A stretch of 6,528 nt of DNA from assembly GCA_945827765.1 (NCBI GenBank), contig CALZPS010000091.1, positions 1-6,528 of the forward strand. The letters run 5' to 3'. The notes under the pieces are model-generated. The model had not been told where the DNA came from and ran no database searches. It saw only the letters and a program-made list of their open reading frames with translations. The number at the start of each line of letters is the position of its first letter. Within the stretch, counting starts at the first letter, position 1. This DNA comes from an uncultured Lachnospiraceae bacterium. Lineage in GTDB: Bacteria; Bacillota; Clostridia; Lachnospirales; Lachnospiraceae. Below, one piece after another: positions 1-6,528 of the stretch. The position numbers and the translations under genes are program-made.

Positions 1-53
1 GCATACGAGATCTAGTAGGGTCTCGTGGGCTCGGAGATGTGTATAAGAGACAG
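1..53 (+). other. Nextera i7 (P7-side) adapter, non-genomic
   Basis: This is library adapter, not chromosome. Positions 1-11 (GCATACGAGAT) are the inner end of the Illumina P7 primer. Positions 12-19 (CTAGTAGG) sit where the 8-base i7 index belongs. From 20 the Nextera read-2 adapter follows, ending in the 19-bp Tn5 mosaic end AGATGTGTATAAGAGACAG at 35-53. From memory, the index is one base away from Nextera N702 (CTAGTACG). Translation from the ATG at 39 gives MYKRQ, a peptide known to come from this adapter. Genomic sequence begins at 54. Confidence 0.98.
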
Positions 54-1055
54 ATCATGAATATCGTACAGGCGGGGGATCATATCGTATGCGCGTCTGC
101 CCTGTATGGCGGAACCTATAACCTTTATGCACATACCATCCGCAAGATGGGTGTGGAGGCGACTTTTGTGGATCCGGACTGTACAGCAGAAGAGCTGGAA
201 GCTGCTTTTCGCGATAACACCAAAGCTGTGTTCGGAGAAACGATTGCCAACCCGGCGCTGGTTGTGCTGGATTTGGAGAAATTTGCATCCGCAGCCCATG
301 CACATGGTGTACCGTTCATTGTAGATAATACATTTGCCACACCAATTAACTGCCGTCCGTTTGAGTGGGGAGCAGATATTGTCACCCATTCCACTACCAA
401 ATATATGGACGGACATGCTTCCTGTGTGGGCGGAGCAATCGTGGACAGCGGCAATTTTGACTGGGATGCATACGCTGACAAATTCCCGGGTCTGACGACA
501 CCGGATGAGACATATCACGGGATTGTATATACCGAACGTTTCGGCAAAGGCGCGTATATTACAAAGGCTACCGCACAACTGATGCGCGACCTCGGCTCCA
601 TCCAGTCACCGCAGAATGCATTTCTGTTGAATCTGGGTCTGGAGACGTTACACTTGCGTATGCCGCGGCACTGTGAGAATGCCCTTGCAGTTGCAAGGTA
701 TCTCAAAAACCATGAAAAAGTAGCATGGGTATGCTGCCCGTCTCTGGAAGGAGACAAAAACTATGAAATGGCACAGAAATATATGCCAAACGGCACTTGC
801 GGCGTAATCACGTTCGGATTGAAAGGCGGCAGAGATGCGGCTGTGAAAATGATGGACAAGCTGAAGATGGTGGCAATCGTGACACACGTTGCCGATGCCA
901 GAAGCTGTGTACTTCACCCGGCAAGCCACACCCATCGCCAGATGAATGAGCAGGAACTGATCGAGGCAGGAGTTCAGCCGGATTTGATTCGATTCAGTGT
1001 GGGCATTGAAAATGTGGAAGATATTATAGCAGATGTGGAGCAGGCTCTGCTCTAA
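54..1055 (+). CDS. metY: O-acetylhomoserine sulfhydrylase (MetY), N-terminus missing
   Basis: PLP-dependent cytoplasmic enzyme of the Cys/Met-metabolism family. It joins O-acetyl-L-homoserine with sulfide to give L-homocysteine and acetate, which is direct sulfur entry into methionine synthesis. The 333 codons present cover most of a protein usually about 420-430 residues long, so roughly the first 90 are missing because the insert starts inside the gene. Counting from the first genomic codon, the LYGGT motif with its PLP-stacking Tyr is near residue 18. The cofactor Asp of FIVDNTF is residue 91. The Schiff-base Lys of HSTTKY is residue 116 (codon 399-401). The segments YTERFG, SPQNAFLLNLGLETL, HVADARS and HPASHTHRQ are typical of MetY rather than of cystathionine gamma-synthase or gamma-lyase. 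The C-terminus is complete. An apparent start at 39 is adapter sequence and must not be used. An intrinsic terminator follows directly. Any upstream regulation lies outside the window. Confidence 0.93.
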   Translation: MMNIVQAGDHIVCASALYGGTYNLYAHTIRKMGVEATFVDPDCTAEELEAAFRDNTKAVFGETIANPALVVLDLEKFASAAHAHGVPFIVDNTFATPINCRPFEWGADIVTHSTTKYMDGHASCVGGAIVDSGNFDWDAYADKFPGLTTPDETYHGIVYTERFGKGAYITKATAQLMRDLGSIQSPQNAFLLNLGLETLHLRMPRHCENALAVARYLKNHEKVAWVCCPSLEGDKNYEMAQKYMPNGTCGVITFGLKGGRDAAVKMMDKLKMVAIVTHVADARSCVLHPASHTHRQMNEQELIEAGVQPDLIRFSVGIENVEDIIADVEQALL

Positions 1056-1063
1056 ACCAGATG

Positions 1064-1099
1064 GTATGGATGTATACAATTTGCATCCATACTTTTTTT
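1064..1099 (+). terminator. Intrinsic terminator of metY
   Basis: GTATGGATG (1064-1072) pairs perfectly with CATCCATAC (1084-1092). One G-U and one A-U pair can extend the stem inward to 11 bp, leaving a 7-nt loop (1075-1081). Seven T residues follow at once (1093-1099). It starts 8 nt after the metY stop codon, which is the expected place, so metY is probably transcribed separately from tepA. Confidence 0.92.
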
Positions 1100-1150
1100 G
1101 CCTATGCATATTTTCAATAGACCTCCATATACTACATGTTGCAATCTTTT

Positions 1151-1179
1151 TTGGTCGTAGAAGAATGACAGACTATATT
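1151..1179 (+). promoter_or_regulatory. Candidate tepA promoter (weak -35)
   Basis: TTGGTC (1151-1156) and TATATT (1174-1179) are separated by 17 nt. The -10 matches the sigma-A consensus at 5 of 6 bases; the -35 matches only at TTG. The predicted start near 1186 would give a leader of about 36 nt containing the ribosome binding site but not the upstream complementary arm. It would also place the in-frame ATG at 1165 outside the transcript. A second possible -10, TATACT at 1128-1133, has no convincing -35. Confidence 0.4.
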
Positions 1180-1206
1180 GTGAGAAATGAAAAAAGATTG
1201 CAGGAT

Positions 1207-1212
1207 GGAGGT
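1207..1212 (+). promoter_or_regulatory. Ribosome binding site of tepA
   Basis: GGAGGT ends 9 nt before the ATG at 1222. It is the only strong Shine-Dalgarno sequence near the possible starts and sets the tepA start at 1222 rather than at the in-frame codons 1033 or 1165. It is also one arm of the leader inverted repeat. Confidence 0.8.
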
Positions 1213-1221
1213 CGCAGGAAA

Positions 1222-1932
1222 ATGTTGGAACGAAATATGGAAAAAATGTCGGAACAGGAACAAAAGCAGGAGGGTACGCGAGAGGAAATCAAAGAAACCG
1301 GTTCTTTGAAACTTGAGGGTGATAAAGAACGACATAAGATACAGCTTTTAACAATCATCGGAGAAATAGAGGGTCACGAGGCGTTGTCGGGCAATGCAAA
1401 AGCGACCAAATACGAGCATCTCCTGCCAAAGCTTGCCGAGGCGGAGGATAATGAAGAAATTGAAGGCGTATTGATTCTGCTCAATACATTGGGCGGCGAT
1501 GTTGAGGCAGGGCTGGCAATTGCCGAGATGATTGCGTCATTAAGTAAGCCGACTGTCTCACTCGTACTTGGCGGCAGCCATTCCATCGGCGGACCTCTGG
1601 CGGTCTCGGCAGATTATTCTTTTATTGTCCCCAGCGGAACAATGATTGTACACCCGGTTCGTACGAATGGGATGTTCATCGGGGTTTATCAAAGTTATAA
1701 AAATATCGAGCGTACACAGGACCGCATCACCGGATTTATCGCAGAGCACTCCAAAATCAGTCAGAAACGACTGGAAGAACTGATGCTTGACCCAACACAG
1801 CTGGTCAAAGATGTCGGCACCATGTTGGAAGGAGAGGACGCAGTCCGGGAAGGATTGATTGACGAAGTGGGAGGCATCAGTCAGGCTATGCAGAAACTGC
1901 GGGAGATGATTGACGAAAGAAGGGGCAATTGA
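1222..1932 (+). CDS. tepA: TepA-like ClpP-family serine protease
   Basis: A 236-residue ClpP/crotonase-fold protein resembling Bacillus subtilis TepA (YmfB). That protein is a ClpP-like peptidase without its own ATPase that has been linked to protein export and signal-peptide degradation. Counting from the ATG at 1222, residues 1-45 are charged and rich in Lys, Glu and Gln, with no signal peptide or membrane segment. The ClpP-like core follows (GVLILLNTLGGDVEAGLAIA, about 82-101). The likely catalytic residues are Ser121 in GGSHSIGG, His144 in MIVHPVR and probably Asp197 in LVKDVG; GLIDEVGG closes the core. The open frame reaches back to 1033, but that extension crosses the metY terminator and has no ribosome binding site. 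Start 1222 has GGAGGT at good spacing. Adjacency to ftsK matches tepA-spoIIIE in Bacillus. The last codons lie in an ATTGACGA repeat tract and give the tail IDERRGN. Exact substrates are unknown. Confidence 0.85.
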   Translation: MLERNMEKMSEQEQKQEGTREEIKETGSLKLEGDKERHKIQLLTIIGEIEGHEALSGNAKATKYEHLLPKLAEAEDNEEIEGVLILLNTLGGDVEAGLAIAEMIASLSKPTVSLVLGGSHSIGGPLAVSADYSFIVPSGTMIVHPVRTNGMFIGVYQSYKNIERTQDRITGFIAEHSKISQKRLEELMLDPTQLVKDVGTMLEGEDAVREGLIDEVGGISQAMQKLREMIDERRGN

Positions 1933-1965
1933 CGAAAGTAATTGACGAGCAATTGACGAAAGAAG
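1909..1965 (+). repeat. Degenerate ATTGACGA direct repeats at tepA 3' end
   Basis: ATTGACGA occurs at 1909, 1928, 1941 and 1952 with spacings of 19, 13 and 11 nt. A further copy lies in the conserved LIDEV codons at 1858. Longer exact copies are GCAATTGACGAAAG at 1925-1938 and 1949-1962, and ATTGACGAAAGAAG at 1909-1922 and 1952-1965. The spacings are not multiples of three. The second copy supplies the tepA TGA stop (1930-1932), and the remaining copies lie downstream of the gene. It looks like local slippage duplication of the end of the gene. Confidence 0.8.
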
Positions 1966-1974
1966 AAAAAGTTA

Positions 1975-2003
1975 ATGACAGTCTGACAAAAAAATGCTAT
2001 AAT
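1975..2003 (+). promoter_or_regulatory. Strong sigma-A promoter for ftsK
   Basis: ATGACA (1975-1980, 5 of 6 consensus bases) and a perfect TATAAT (1998-2003) are separated by exactly 17 nt, with an extended -10 TGC at 1995-1997. The predicted start is near 2010, about 30 nt before the ftsK ATG. It is the best promoter in the window and probably also drives fhs, which follows ftsK without a terminator. Confidence 0.85.
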
Positions 2004-2041
2004 AATATCCGTATGTTTAAACACCAAGGGGGAAGTATTGC

Positions 2042-4582
2042 ATGGCTGCAAAGTCAAACAAAAGACCAAAGGCAACCGGGTCATCGAAAAAAAAGGGGAC
2101 GACCAAAAAAACAACAGAAAACGCAGTGGTTCGTGAAGAGATACTGATGCTTATCTCGTTGGCGGTATGCGTTTTCCTTCTGATCAGTAATTTCGGACTC
2201 GGCGGACTGGTAGGGAAACTTATCTCATCTGTCATGTTCGGTGTTTTCGGATGGATGGCATATCCTGCTCCGATTTTGCTTTTTTGCGCGATTGCATTTT
2301 TAAGTACCAACAGAGGCAACGCGCATGCCTACATAAAAACTGCAGCGGCTGTGGTTCTATTATTGATGTTATGTACTTTTTTTGAATTGATTGTGAATCC
2401 ATATAACGGAAGTGTAGAATTGATGTCCTATTACAAGCAGGCAAGTGAACAGCGCAATGCAGGTGGTTTGTTGGGAGGATGTATGGTGGCAGTATTGTGT
2501 CCGGCCGTCGGCGAGGTGGGGACTTATGTCGTGATCGTGCTGCTGGCTGCCATCTGTGTCGTTCTGATTACGGAGAAGTCTTTACTCAAGCCATTGGGAA
2601 AAGGTGGAAAAAAGGTATATGAGGGGGCACGAAGACACCATGAATCTTCGGTTGCACGCGCCGCGAAGAGACGTGATGAGCGTGCACAGGAGAGAGCGCT
2701 GCGGGATGAAACAGATCAGAAAGCTTTGAAATTATCCTCGCCGGATTTCAAAAAGAGTAACAGAAAAGTATCCGGCGTATCATTTGACACTACTCTGATT
2801 GAGCCGAACGAGGTGGTGAAATCGCCGGAACTTCAGGAATTAAAGGCGGCTGACGAACCATTTGTAAAAGAAGACCCGTTCGCTCCGGACATGACATCCG
2901 ATTTTGCCGCATCTGAGCAGTTCGGCGCAAAAGAAAGCTCAGATACTACTGCATCGCAGGATATGGATCTGGCGGAGGGAATGCCGGTTTCTAAACCATC
3001 GAAACGCAAGAGGAAAAACGCACAGGAAACACAGGAAGTTGAGGCGGAGACTGTGGAGATGGAAGCCTCTATCCAGAAACAGGAAGAGGCATTTCAGGCA
3101 GCAGAATATAAGGTGCCGCCGCTTAGTCTCTTAAAACATGGTGCAAAATCAAGCGGCAACTCCGATGCCCATCTGCGCTCGACCGCGCTGAAACTAGAAC
3201 AGACGTTGTTGAACTTCGGAGTCAAGGTGCATGTAACAAACGCAAGCTGCGGACCGTCTGTCACCAGATACGAACTGCAGCCGGAGCAGGGAGTCAAAGT
3301 CAGCCGCATCGTGGGACTGGCGGATGATATCAAGCTGAATCTGGCCGTATCAGATTTGCGAATCGAAGCTCCGATCCCGGGCAAGGCCGCTGTCGGAATC
3401 GAAGTGCCGAACAGTGAGAATACGGCAGTAATGCTGAGAGATTTGCTGGAATCCGAACAGTTTCAGAATAGCAAGTCGAATCTGACATTCGCGGTCGGAA
3501 AGGATATTTCCGGCAAAACCGTGGTGTCTGATATTGCCAAGATGCCGCATTTGTTGGTGGCAGGCTCGACCGGTTCTGGAAAGTCCGTCTGCATCAACAC
3601 GATTATCATGAGTCTGATTTACAAGGCGAGCCCGGAGGATGTGAAATTGATCATGGTGGATCCAAAGGTCGTTGAGCTGAATGTATATAACGGAATTCCG
3701 CACCTGCTGATACCGGTTGTGACAGACCCGCGCAAGGCTGCGGGGGCACTCAACTGGGCAGTGGCAGAGATGATGAAACGATATCAGTTGTTTGCCGAGT
3801 ATAATGTGCGCGACTTAAAAGGATTTAATGAGAAAATTTCACAACTGCCGGCAGGGGAAGATACCCCGAAGAAGATGGCACAGATTGTCATTATCGTGGA
3901 CGAGCTGGCGGATTTGATGATGGTGGCACCAAAAGATGTAGAAGGCGCGATCTGCCGTCTGGCTCAGCTGGCACGTGCCGCGGGACTGCACCTGATTCTG
4001 GCTACGCAGCGTCCTTCCGTCAACGTCATCACCGGACTGATCAAAGCCAATATGCCTTCCAGAATTGCATTTGCGGTTTCCTCCGGTGTGGATTCACGTA
4101 CCATCATCGATATGAATGGTGCCGAAAAGCTGCTCGGAAAAGGAGATATGCTCTTTTATCCGACCGGATATCCCAAACCGGTGCGTGTACAAGGCTCCTT
4201 TGTCTCTGATAAAGAAGTGCAAAGTGTTGTCGAATACTTGATTGCCAATCACGGACAGGCTGCTTACAGCCATGAACTGGAAGAGCATATGAGCGGTGAA
4301 ATTCAGACAGACAGTATGACAGGGGCGGTCATGGGCGGCACAGAGGATAGCGGCGACAGCCGGGACAGCTATTTCGCGGATGCGGGCCGTCTGATCATAG
4401 ACAAGGAAAAAGCATCCATCGGTATGCTGCAGCGGATGTTCAAAATTGGCTTTAACCGTGCTGCACGCATCATGGATCAGCTTGCTGAAGCAGGTGTCGT
4501 AGGCCCGGAGGAAGGCACCAAGCCAAGAAAGGTTCTGATGTCCAAAGAGGACTTTGAACAATATCTTACGGAAAATACATAA
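2042..4582 (+). CDS. ftsK: DNA translocase FtsK/SpoIIIE
   Basis: An 846-residue membrane-anchored ATPase that pumps double-stranded DNA across the division or sporulation septum to finish chromosome segregation. The start at 2042 follows AAGGGGGAAG, with the G run ending 9 nt upstream. The N-terminus is basic (Lys-rich, 1-25), followed by hydrophobic membrane segments near 33-52, 57-87, 99-118 and 142-177 (four, or five if the last splits). A charged, low-complexity linker spans about 180-365. The motor begins near 370 with the alpha domain ([20 protein letters not shown]). Walker A GSTGSGKS is at 508-515 and Walker B IIVDE has Asp620 and Glu621; [11 protein letters not shown] starts at 655. 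The last 60 residues are the gamma winged-helix domain that reads polar DNA signals ([19 protein letters not shown]). Length is normal and all motor motifs are intact. Whether it acts in vegetative division, sporulation or both cannot be told from sequence. Confidence 0.96.
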   Translation: MAAKSNKRPKATGSSKKKGTTKKTTENAVVREEILMLISLAVCVFLLISNFGLGGLVGKLISSVMFGVFGWMAYPAPILLFCAIAFLSTNRGNAHAYIKTAAAVVLLLMLCTFFELIVNPYNGSVELMSYYKQASEQRNAGGLLGGCMVAVLCPAVGEVGTYVVIVLLAAICVVLITEKSLLKPLGKGGKKVYEGARRHHESSVARAAKRRDERAQERALRDETDQKALKLSSPDFKKSNRKVSGVSFDTTLIEPNEVVKSPELQELKAADEPFVKEDPFAPDMTSDFAASEQFGAKESSDTTASQDMDLAEGMPVSKPSKRKRKNAQETQEVEAETVEMEASIQKQEEAFQAAEYKVPPLSLLKHGAKSSGNSDAHLRSTALKLEQTLLNFGVKVHVTNASCGPSVTRYELQPEQGVKVSRIVGLADDIKLNLAVSDLRIEAPIPGKAAVGIEVPNSENTAVMLRDLLESEQFQNSKSNLTFAVGKDISGKTVVSDIAKMPHLLVAGSTGSGKSVCINTIIMSLIYKASPEDVKLIMVDPKVVELNVYNGIPHLLIPVVTDPRKAAGALNWAVAEMMKRYQLFAEYNVRDLKGFNEKISQLPAGEDTPKKMAQIVIIVDELADLMMVAPKDVEGAICRLAQLARAAGLHLILATQRPSVNVITGLIKANMPSRIAFAVSSGVDSRTIIDMNGAEKLLGKGDMLFYPTGYPKPVRVQGSFVSDKEVQSVVEYLIANHGQAAYSHELEEHMSGEIQTDSMTGAVMGGTEDSGDSRDSYFADAGRLIIDKEKASIGMLQRMFKIGFNRAARIMDQLAEAGVVGPEEGTKPRKVLMSKEDFEQYLTENT

Positions 4583-4586
4583 TTAC

Positions 4587-4593
4587 AGGAGGT
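4587..4593 (+). promoter_or_regulatory. Ribosome binding site of fhs
   Basis: AGGAGGT is a perfect Shine-Dalgarno sequence ending 5 nt before the ATG at 4599. It decides the fhs start against an in-frame ATG at 4554 that lies inside the end of ftsK and has no such site. Confidence 0.9.
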
Positions 4594-4598
4594 CACTG

Positions 4599-6269
4599 AT
4601 GAAAACAGATATTCAAATTGCACAGGAGGCAGTGATGCTGCCAATCAAAGAAGTTGCCGCAAAAGCCGGTATCCCGGAGGATGATCTGGAATTTTACGGA
4701 AAATACAAAGCGAAACTTTCCGAGGAATTCTGGGATAAGATCAAGGACAGAGAAGACGGAAAACTGGTTCTGGTCACAGCGATCAACCCGACACCAGCAG
4801 GGGAGGGGAAGACAACGACCACAGTCGGTCTGGGACAGGCTATGGTCAAATTAGGCAAGAACGCGATAATTGCACTCCGTGAGCCTTCTCTCGGACCATG
4901 TTTTGGTATCAAAGGAGGAGCTGCCGGCGGCGGTTATGCCCAGGTAGTGCCAATGGAAGATTTAAATCTTCATTTTACAGGAGATTTTCACGCAATCACA
5001 TCTGCAAACAACCTTCTGGCGGCGATGCTTGACAATCACATCCAGCAGGGAAATGCACTGCAGATCGACCCGCGGCAGGTCGTGTGGAAACGTTGTTTGG
5101 ATATGAATGACCGTGTTCTTCGCAATATCGTGGTCGGTTTGGGAAATAAAATGGACGGCATGGTGCGCGAAGATCATTTCGTGATTACGGTGGCCTCCGA
5201 AATCATGGCAATCCTTTGCCTTGCCGATGACCTGGCAGATCTGAAAAAACGTCTGGGACGAATCATTGTGGCATATAACTTTGCCGGAGAACCGGTAACC
5301 GCTGACGACCTGAAGGCAACCGGAGCAATGGCCGCCTTGCTCAAAGACGCACTCAAGCCAAACCTGATTCAGACGTTGGAGCACACACCTGCTTTAGTAC
5401 ACGGCGGACCGTTTGCCAACATCGCACATGGCTGCAATAGTGTTCGTGCGACTAAGATGGCATTGAAGATGAGCGATATCGTGATTACGGAAGCTGGCTT
5501 CGGAGCAGATTTGGGTGCAGAGAAGTTTCTGGATATCAAATGCCGGAAGGCCGGGCTTAAACCGGATGCGGTTGTATTGGTTGCCACGGTTCGTGCACTG
5601 AAATATAATGGCGGAGTTGCAAAGGCAAATCTGGCAGAAGAGAATCTCGAGGCACTGGCAAAAGGGATTGTCAATCTGGAGAAGCATATTGAAAATATCC
5701 AGAAATATGGCGTTCCGGTGGTAGTGACCCTCAATTCCTTTGTGACAGATACTGATGCCGAAAATGAATTTATCCGCAAATTCTGTGAGGAACGCGGCTG
5801 TGAATTCGCCCTCTCCGAAGTCTGGGAAAAAGGTGGCGAAGGCGGTATTGCTCTGGCAGAAAAACTTCTGGATACATTGGAAAATAAGGAAAGTCACTTC
5901 CATACATTGTATGAGGATGAGCTGTCTCTGAAAGAAAAAATTGAGACTATCTCCAAAGAAATCTATGGGGCAAGAGGCGTGGTTTACGAGCCGGCTGCCG
6001 AAAAACAGCTTGCCAAGATTGAATCCATGGGCTTTGGAAACTTCCCGATCTGTATGGCGAAAAATCAATATTCCCTCTCCGATGATGCCGGTAAACTGGG
6101 TCGTCCGACGGATTTTGACATCCATATCCGTGAAGTATATGTGAGCGCCGGAGCAGGATTTGTGGTGGCACTGACCGGAGCCATCATGACGATGCCGGGA
6201 CTTCCGAAAGTACCGGCGGCCAACAATATTGATGTGACAGATGACGGTAAAATCACGGGATTGTTTTAA
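4599..6269 (+). CDS. fhs: Formate-tetrahydrofolate ligase (10-formyl-THF synthetase)
   Basis: Cytoplasmic enzyme that uses ATP to join formate to tetrahydrofolate, giving 10-formyl-THF and ADP plus phosphate. It feeds purine synthesis and initiator-tRNA formylation, and in acetogens is a step of the Wood-Ljungdahl methyl branch. The 556 residues match the usual bacterial length of about 555-560. Visible signatures are the nucleotide-binding loop [10 protein letters not shown] at 65-74, the family segment [20 protein letters not shown] followed by [21 protein letters not shown], and the C-terminal [20 protein letters not shown]. No frameshift or missing motif was seen. An in-frame ATG at 4554 would add 15 residues overlapping ftsK but is unsupported. 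The start at 4599 is 16 nt after the ftsK stop with no terminator between, so co-transcription with ftsK is likely. The following folD encodes the next enzyme in the pathway. Gene content alone does not show that the organism is an acetogen. Confidence 0.97.
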   Translation: MKTDIQIAQEAVMLPIKEVAAKAGIPEDDLEFYGKYKAKLSEEFWDKIKDREDGKLVLVTAINPTPAGEGKTTTTVGLGQAMVKLGKNAIIALREPSLGPCFGIKGGAAGGGYAQVVPMEDLNLHFTGDFHAITSANNLLAAMLDNHIQQGNALQIDPRQVVWKRCLDMNDRVLRNIVVGLGNKMDGMVREDHFVITVASEIMAILCLADDLADLKKRLGRIIVAYNFAGEPVTADDLKATGAMAALLKDALKPNLIQTLEHTPALVHGGPFANIAHGCNSVRATKMALKMSDIVITEAGFGADLGAEKFLDIKCRKAGLKPDAVVLVATVRALKYNGGVAKANLAEENLEALAKGIVNLEKHIENIQKYGVPVVVTLNSFVTDTDAENEFIRKFCEERGCEFALSEVWEKGGEGGIALAEKLLDTLENKESHFHTLYEDELSLKEKIETISKEIYGARGVVYEPAAEKQLAKIESMGFGNFPICMAKNQYSLSDDAGKLGRPTDFDIHIREVYVSAGAGFVVALTGAIMTMPGLPKVPAANNIDVTDDGKITGLF

Positions 6270-6276
6270 ACAGATC

Positions 6277-6306
6277 AGATACCGGGGAACAATCCATACG
6301 GTATCT
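6277..6306 (+). promoter_or_regulatory. Stem-loop between fhs and folD
   Basis: AGATACCG (6277-6284) pairs perfectly with CGGTATCT (6299-6306) around a 14-nt loop, starting 7 nt after the fhs stop. Only TTT (6306-6308, sharing its first base with the stem) follows before a C, so it is a poor intrinsic terminator. It could partly terminate, act as an RNA processing or stability element, or lower folD expression relative to fhs. No other promoter-like sequence is convincing in this 71-nt gap. Confidence 0.5.
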
Positions 6307-6340
6307 TTCAATCCCAACATCATAAGAGGAGAGTAGAAAT

Positions 6341-6485
6341 ATGGCAACATTGATTGACGGAAAAAGCATATCAATGCAGATAAAAGAAGAATTGAAGGCA
6401 GAGGTTGCAGATTTGAAATATAAGGGGATTTCAATCTGTCTGGCAGTCATTCAGGTGGGCAATGATCCCGCATCCTCTGTATATG
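6341..6485 (+). CDS. folD: FolD methylene-THF dehydrogenase/cyclohydrolase, 3' end missing
   Basis: FolD interconverts 10-formyl-, 5,10-methenyl- and 5,10-methylene-THF (cyclohydrolase and NAD(P)-dependent dehydrogenase activities) in the cytoplasm. Only 48 complete codons of a gene normally about 280-300 codons long are present. They read MATLIDGKSISMQIKEELK and end with LAVIQVGNDPASSVY. The VGNDPAS-Y segment is the FolD N-terminal signature; the catalytic Lys expected four residues after that Tyr is beyond the insert. The ATG at 6341 is preceded by AGAGGAG (6325-6331) at 9-nt spacing. The final G (6485) is the first base of the next codon; adapter starts at 6486, so the truncation is technical and not a pseudogene. 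Position after fhs fits a one-carbon operon. Residues read past 6485 are artefact. Confidence 0.93.
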
Positions 6486-6528
6486 CTGTCTCTTATACAC
6501 ATCTGACGCTGCCGACGATACTCCTTGT
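6486..6528 (-). other. Nextera i5 (P5-side) adapter, non-genomic
   Basis: CTGTCTCTTATACACATCT (6486-6504) is the Tn5 mosaic end, followed by GACGCTGCCGACGA (6505-6518), the rest of the Nextera read-1 adapter in reverse complement. Positions 6519-6526 (TACTCCTT) sit in the i5 index slot; their reverse complement AAGGAGTA is, from memory, Nextera S507. GT at 6527-6528 begins the P5 primer. This stretch is not genome. Confidence 0.98.

Larger units (their letters stand above)
1121..1212 (+). promoter_or_regulatory. Long inverted repeat in tepA leader, sequesters RBS
   Basis: Two collinear pairs of complementary segments lie in the gap before tepA. The inner pair is GCAATCTTTTTT (1141-1152) with AAAAAAGATTGC (1190-1201), and a further T1140-A1202 pair makes 13 bp, enclosing a 37-nt loop. 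The outer pair is ACCTCCAT (1121-1128) with ATGGAGGT (1205-1212), 8 bp and perfect. The 3' outer arm contains the GGAGGT ribosome binding site of tepA. The two stems are separated by an asymmetric internal loop (1129-1139 against 1203-1204). An RNA starting upstream of 1121 could therefore mask the tepA ribosome binding site. The pairing is seen directly; a regulatory role is inference. The inner dyad could instead be a protein operator. Confidence 0.55.

Noticed and set aside
39..53. ATG at 39 as the start of metY
   Set aside because: It lies inside the Nextera adapter; the true metY start is upstream of the insert.
35..53. Tn5-type mosaic ends at both window edges as a natural transposon
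   Set aside because: They are continuous with Illumina P7/i7 and i5/P5 adapter sequence and point to library preparation. No transposase is present.
12..578. 188-codon minus-strand frame over metY
   Set aside because: Antisense to metY and ending in the adapter; its C-terminal SEPTRPY peptide is a known adapter translation.
1033..1221. N-terminal extension of tepA from 1033 or 1165
   Set aside because: It would overlap the end of metY and its terminator, and neither codon has a ribosome binding site. The translated extension has no ClpP-family features, whereas 1222 has GGAGGT at 9-nt spacing.
1929..2147. 72-codon + strand frame starting at TTG overlapping the tepA stop
   Set aside because: It runs through the repeat tract, the ftsK promoter and its ribosome binding site and into ftsK in another frame. 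It has no recognisable protein features.
6329..6340. GGAGAGTAGA resembling the 5' end of the tetrahydrofolate riboswitch before folD
   Set aside because: The match stops after about ten bases and folD coding starts right after it, so there is no room for the aptamer. It is better explained as the folD ribosome binding site region.
5394..6434. 346-codon minus-strand open frame opposite fhs and folD
   Set aside because: It is antisense to a well-conserved complete fhs and crosses into folD. The translation is rich in Cys, Phe, His and Ile without a recognised domain, which fits a shadow frame.

Overview
This is a fragment of a bacterial chromosome, most likely from a Clostridia/Lachnospiraceae-type Firmicute. 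The reasons are the MetY sequence type, a TepA-like ClpP homologue next to an FtsK/SpoIIIE translocase (the same neighbour pair known from Bacillus), strong AGGAGG-type ribosome binding sites, a near-consensus sigma-A promoter, and a clostridial-style formate-tetrahydrofolate ligase followed by folD. The family-level placement is inference from gene content and was not tested by a search. Every gene lies on the + strand.

Both ends of the window are sequencing-library DNA, not genome. Positions 1-53 match an Illumina Nextera i7 (P7-side) adapter ending in the 19-bp Tn5 mosaic end. Positions 6486-6528 match the reverse complement of the Nextera i5 adapter. The genomic insert is therefore 54-6485. 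An apparent start codon at 39 lies in the adapter, and the last gene is cut by the adapter.

Layout: 54-1055 is metY without its N-terminus, followed by a clear intrinsic terminator (1064-1099). Then comes a 166-nt gap containing a long imperfect inverted repeat. One outer arm of this repeat is complementary to the ribosome binding site of the next gene, tepA (1222-1932). The 3' end of tepA runs into a tract of short ATTGACGA repeats, then a strong promoter (1975-2003) and ftsK/spoIIIE (2042-4582). fhs starts 16 nt after ftsK (4599-6269). A 71-nt gap with one stem-loop precedes folD (6341-6485, first 48 codons only).

Functionally, metY is a sulfur-assimilation/methionine gene with its own terminator. 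tepA and ftsK form a protease plus DNA-translocase pair. fhs and folD encode consecutive steps of tetrahydrofolate one-carbon metabolism (formate to 10-formyl-THF, then 5,10-methenyl- and 5,10-methylene-THF). They probably share at least part of the ftsK transcript. I found no mobile element, CRISPR array, RNA gene or clearly new system. The most interesting biological signal is the tepA leader structure; the most important practical point is the adapter sequence at both ends.
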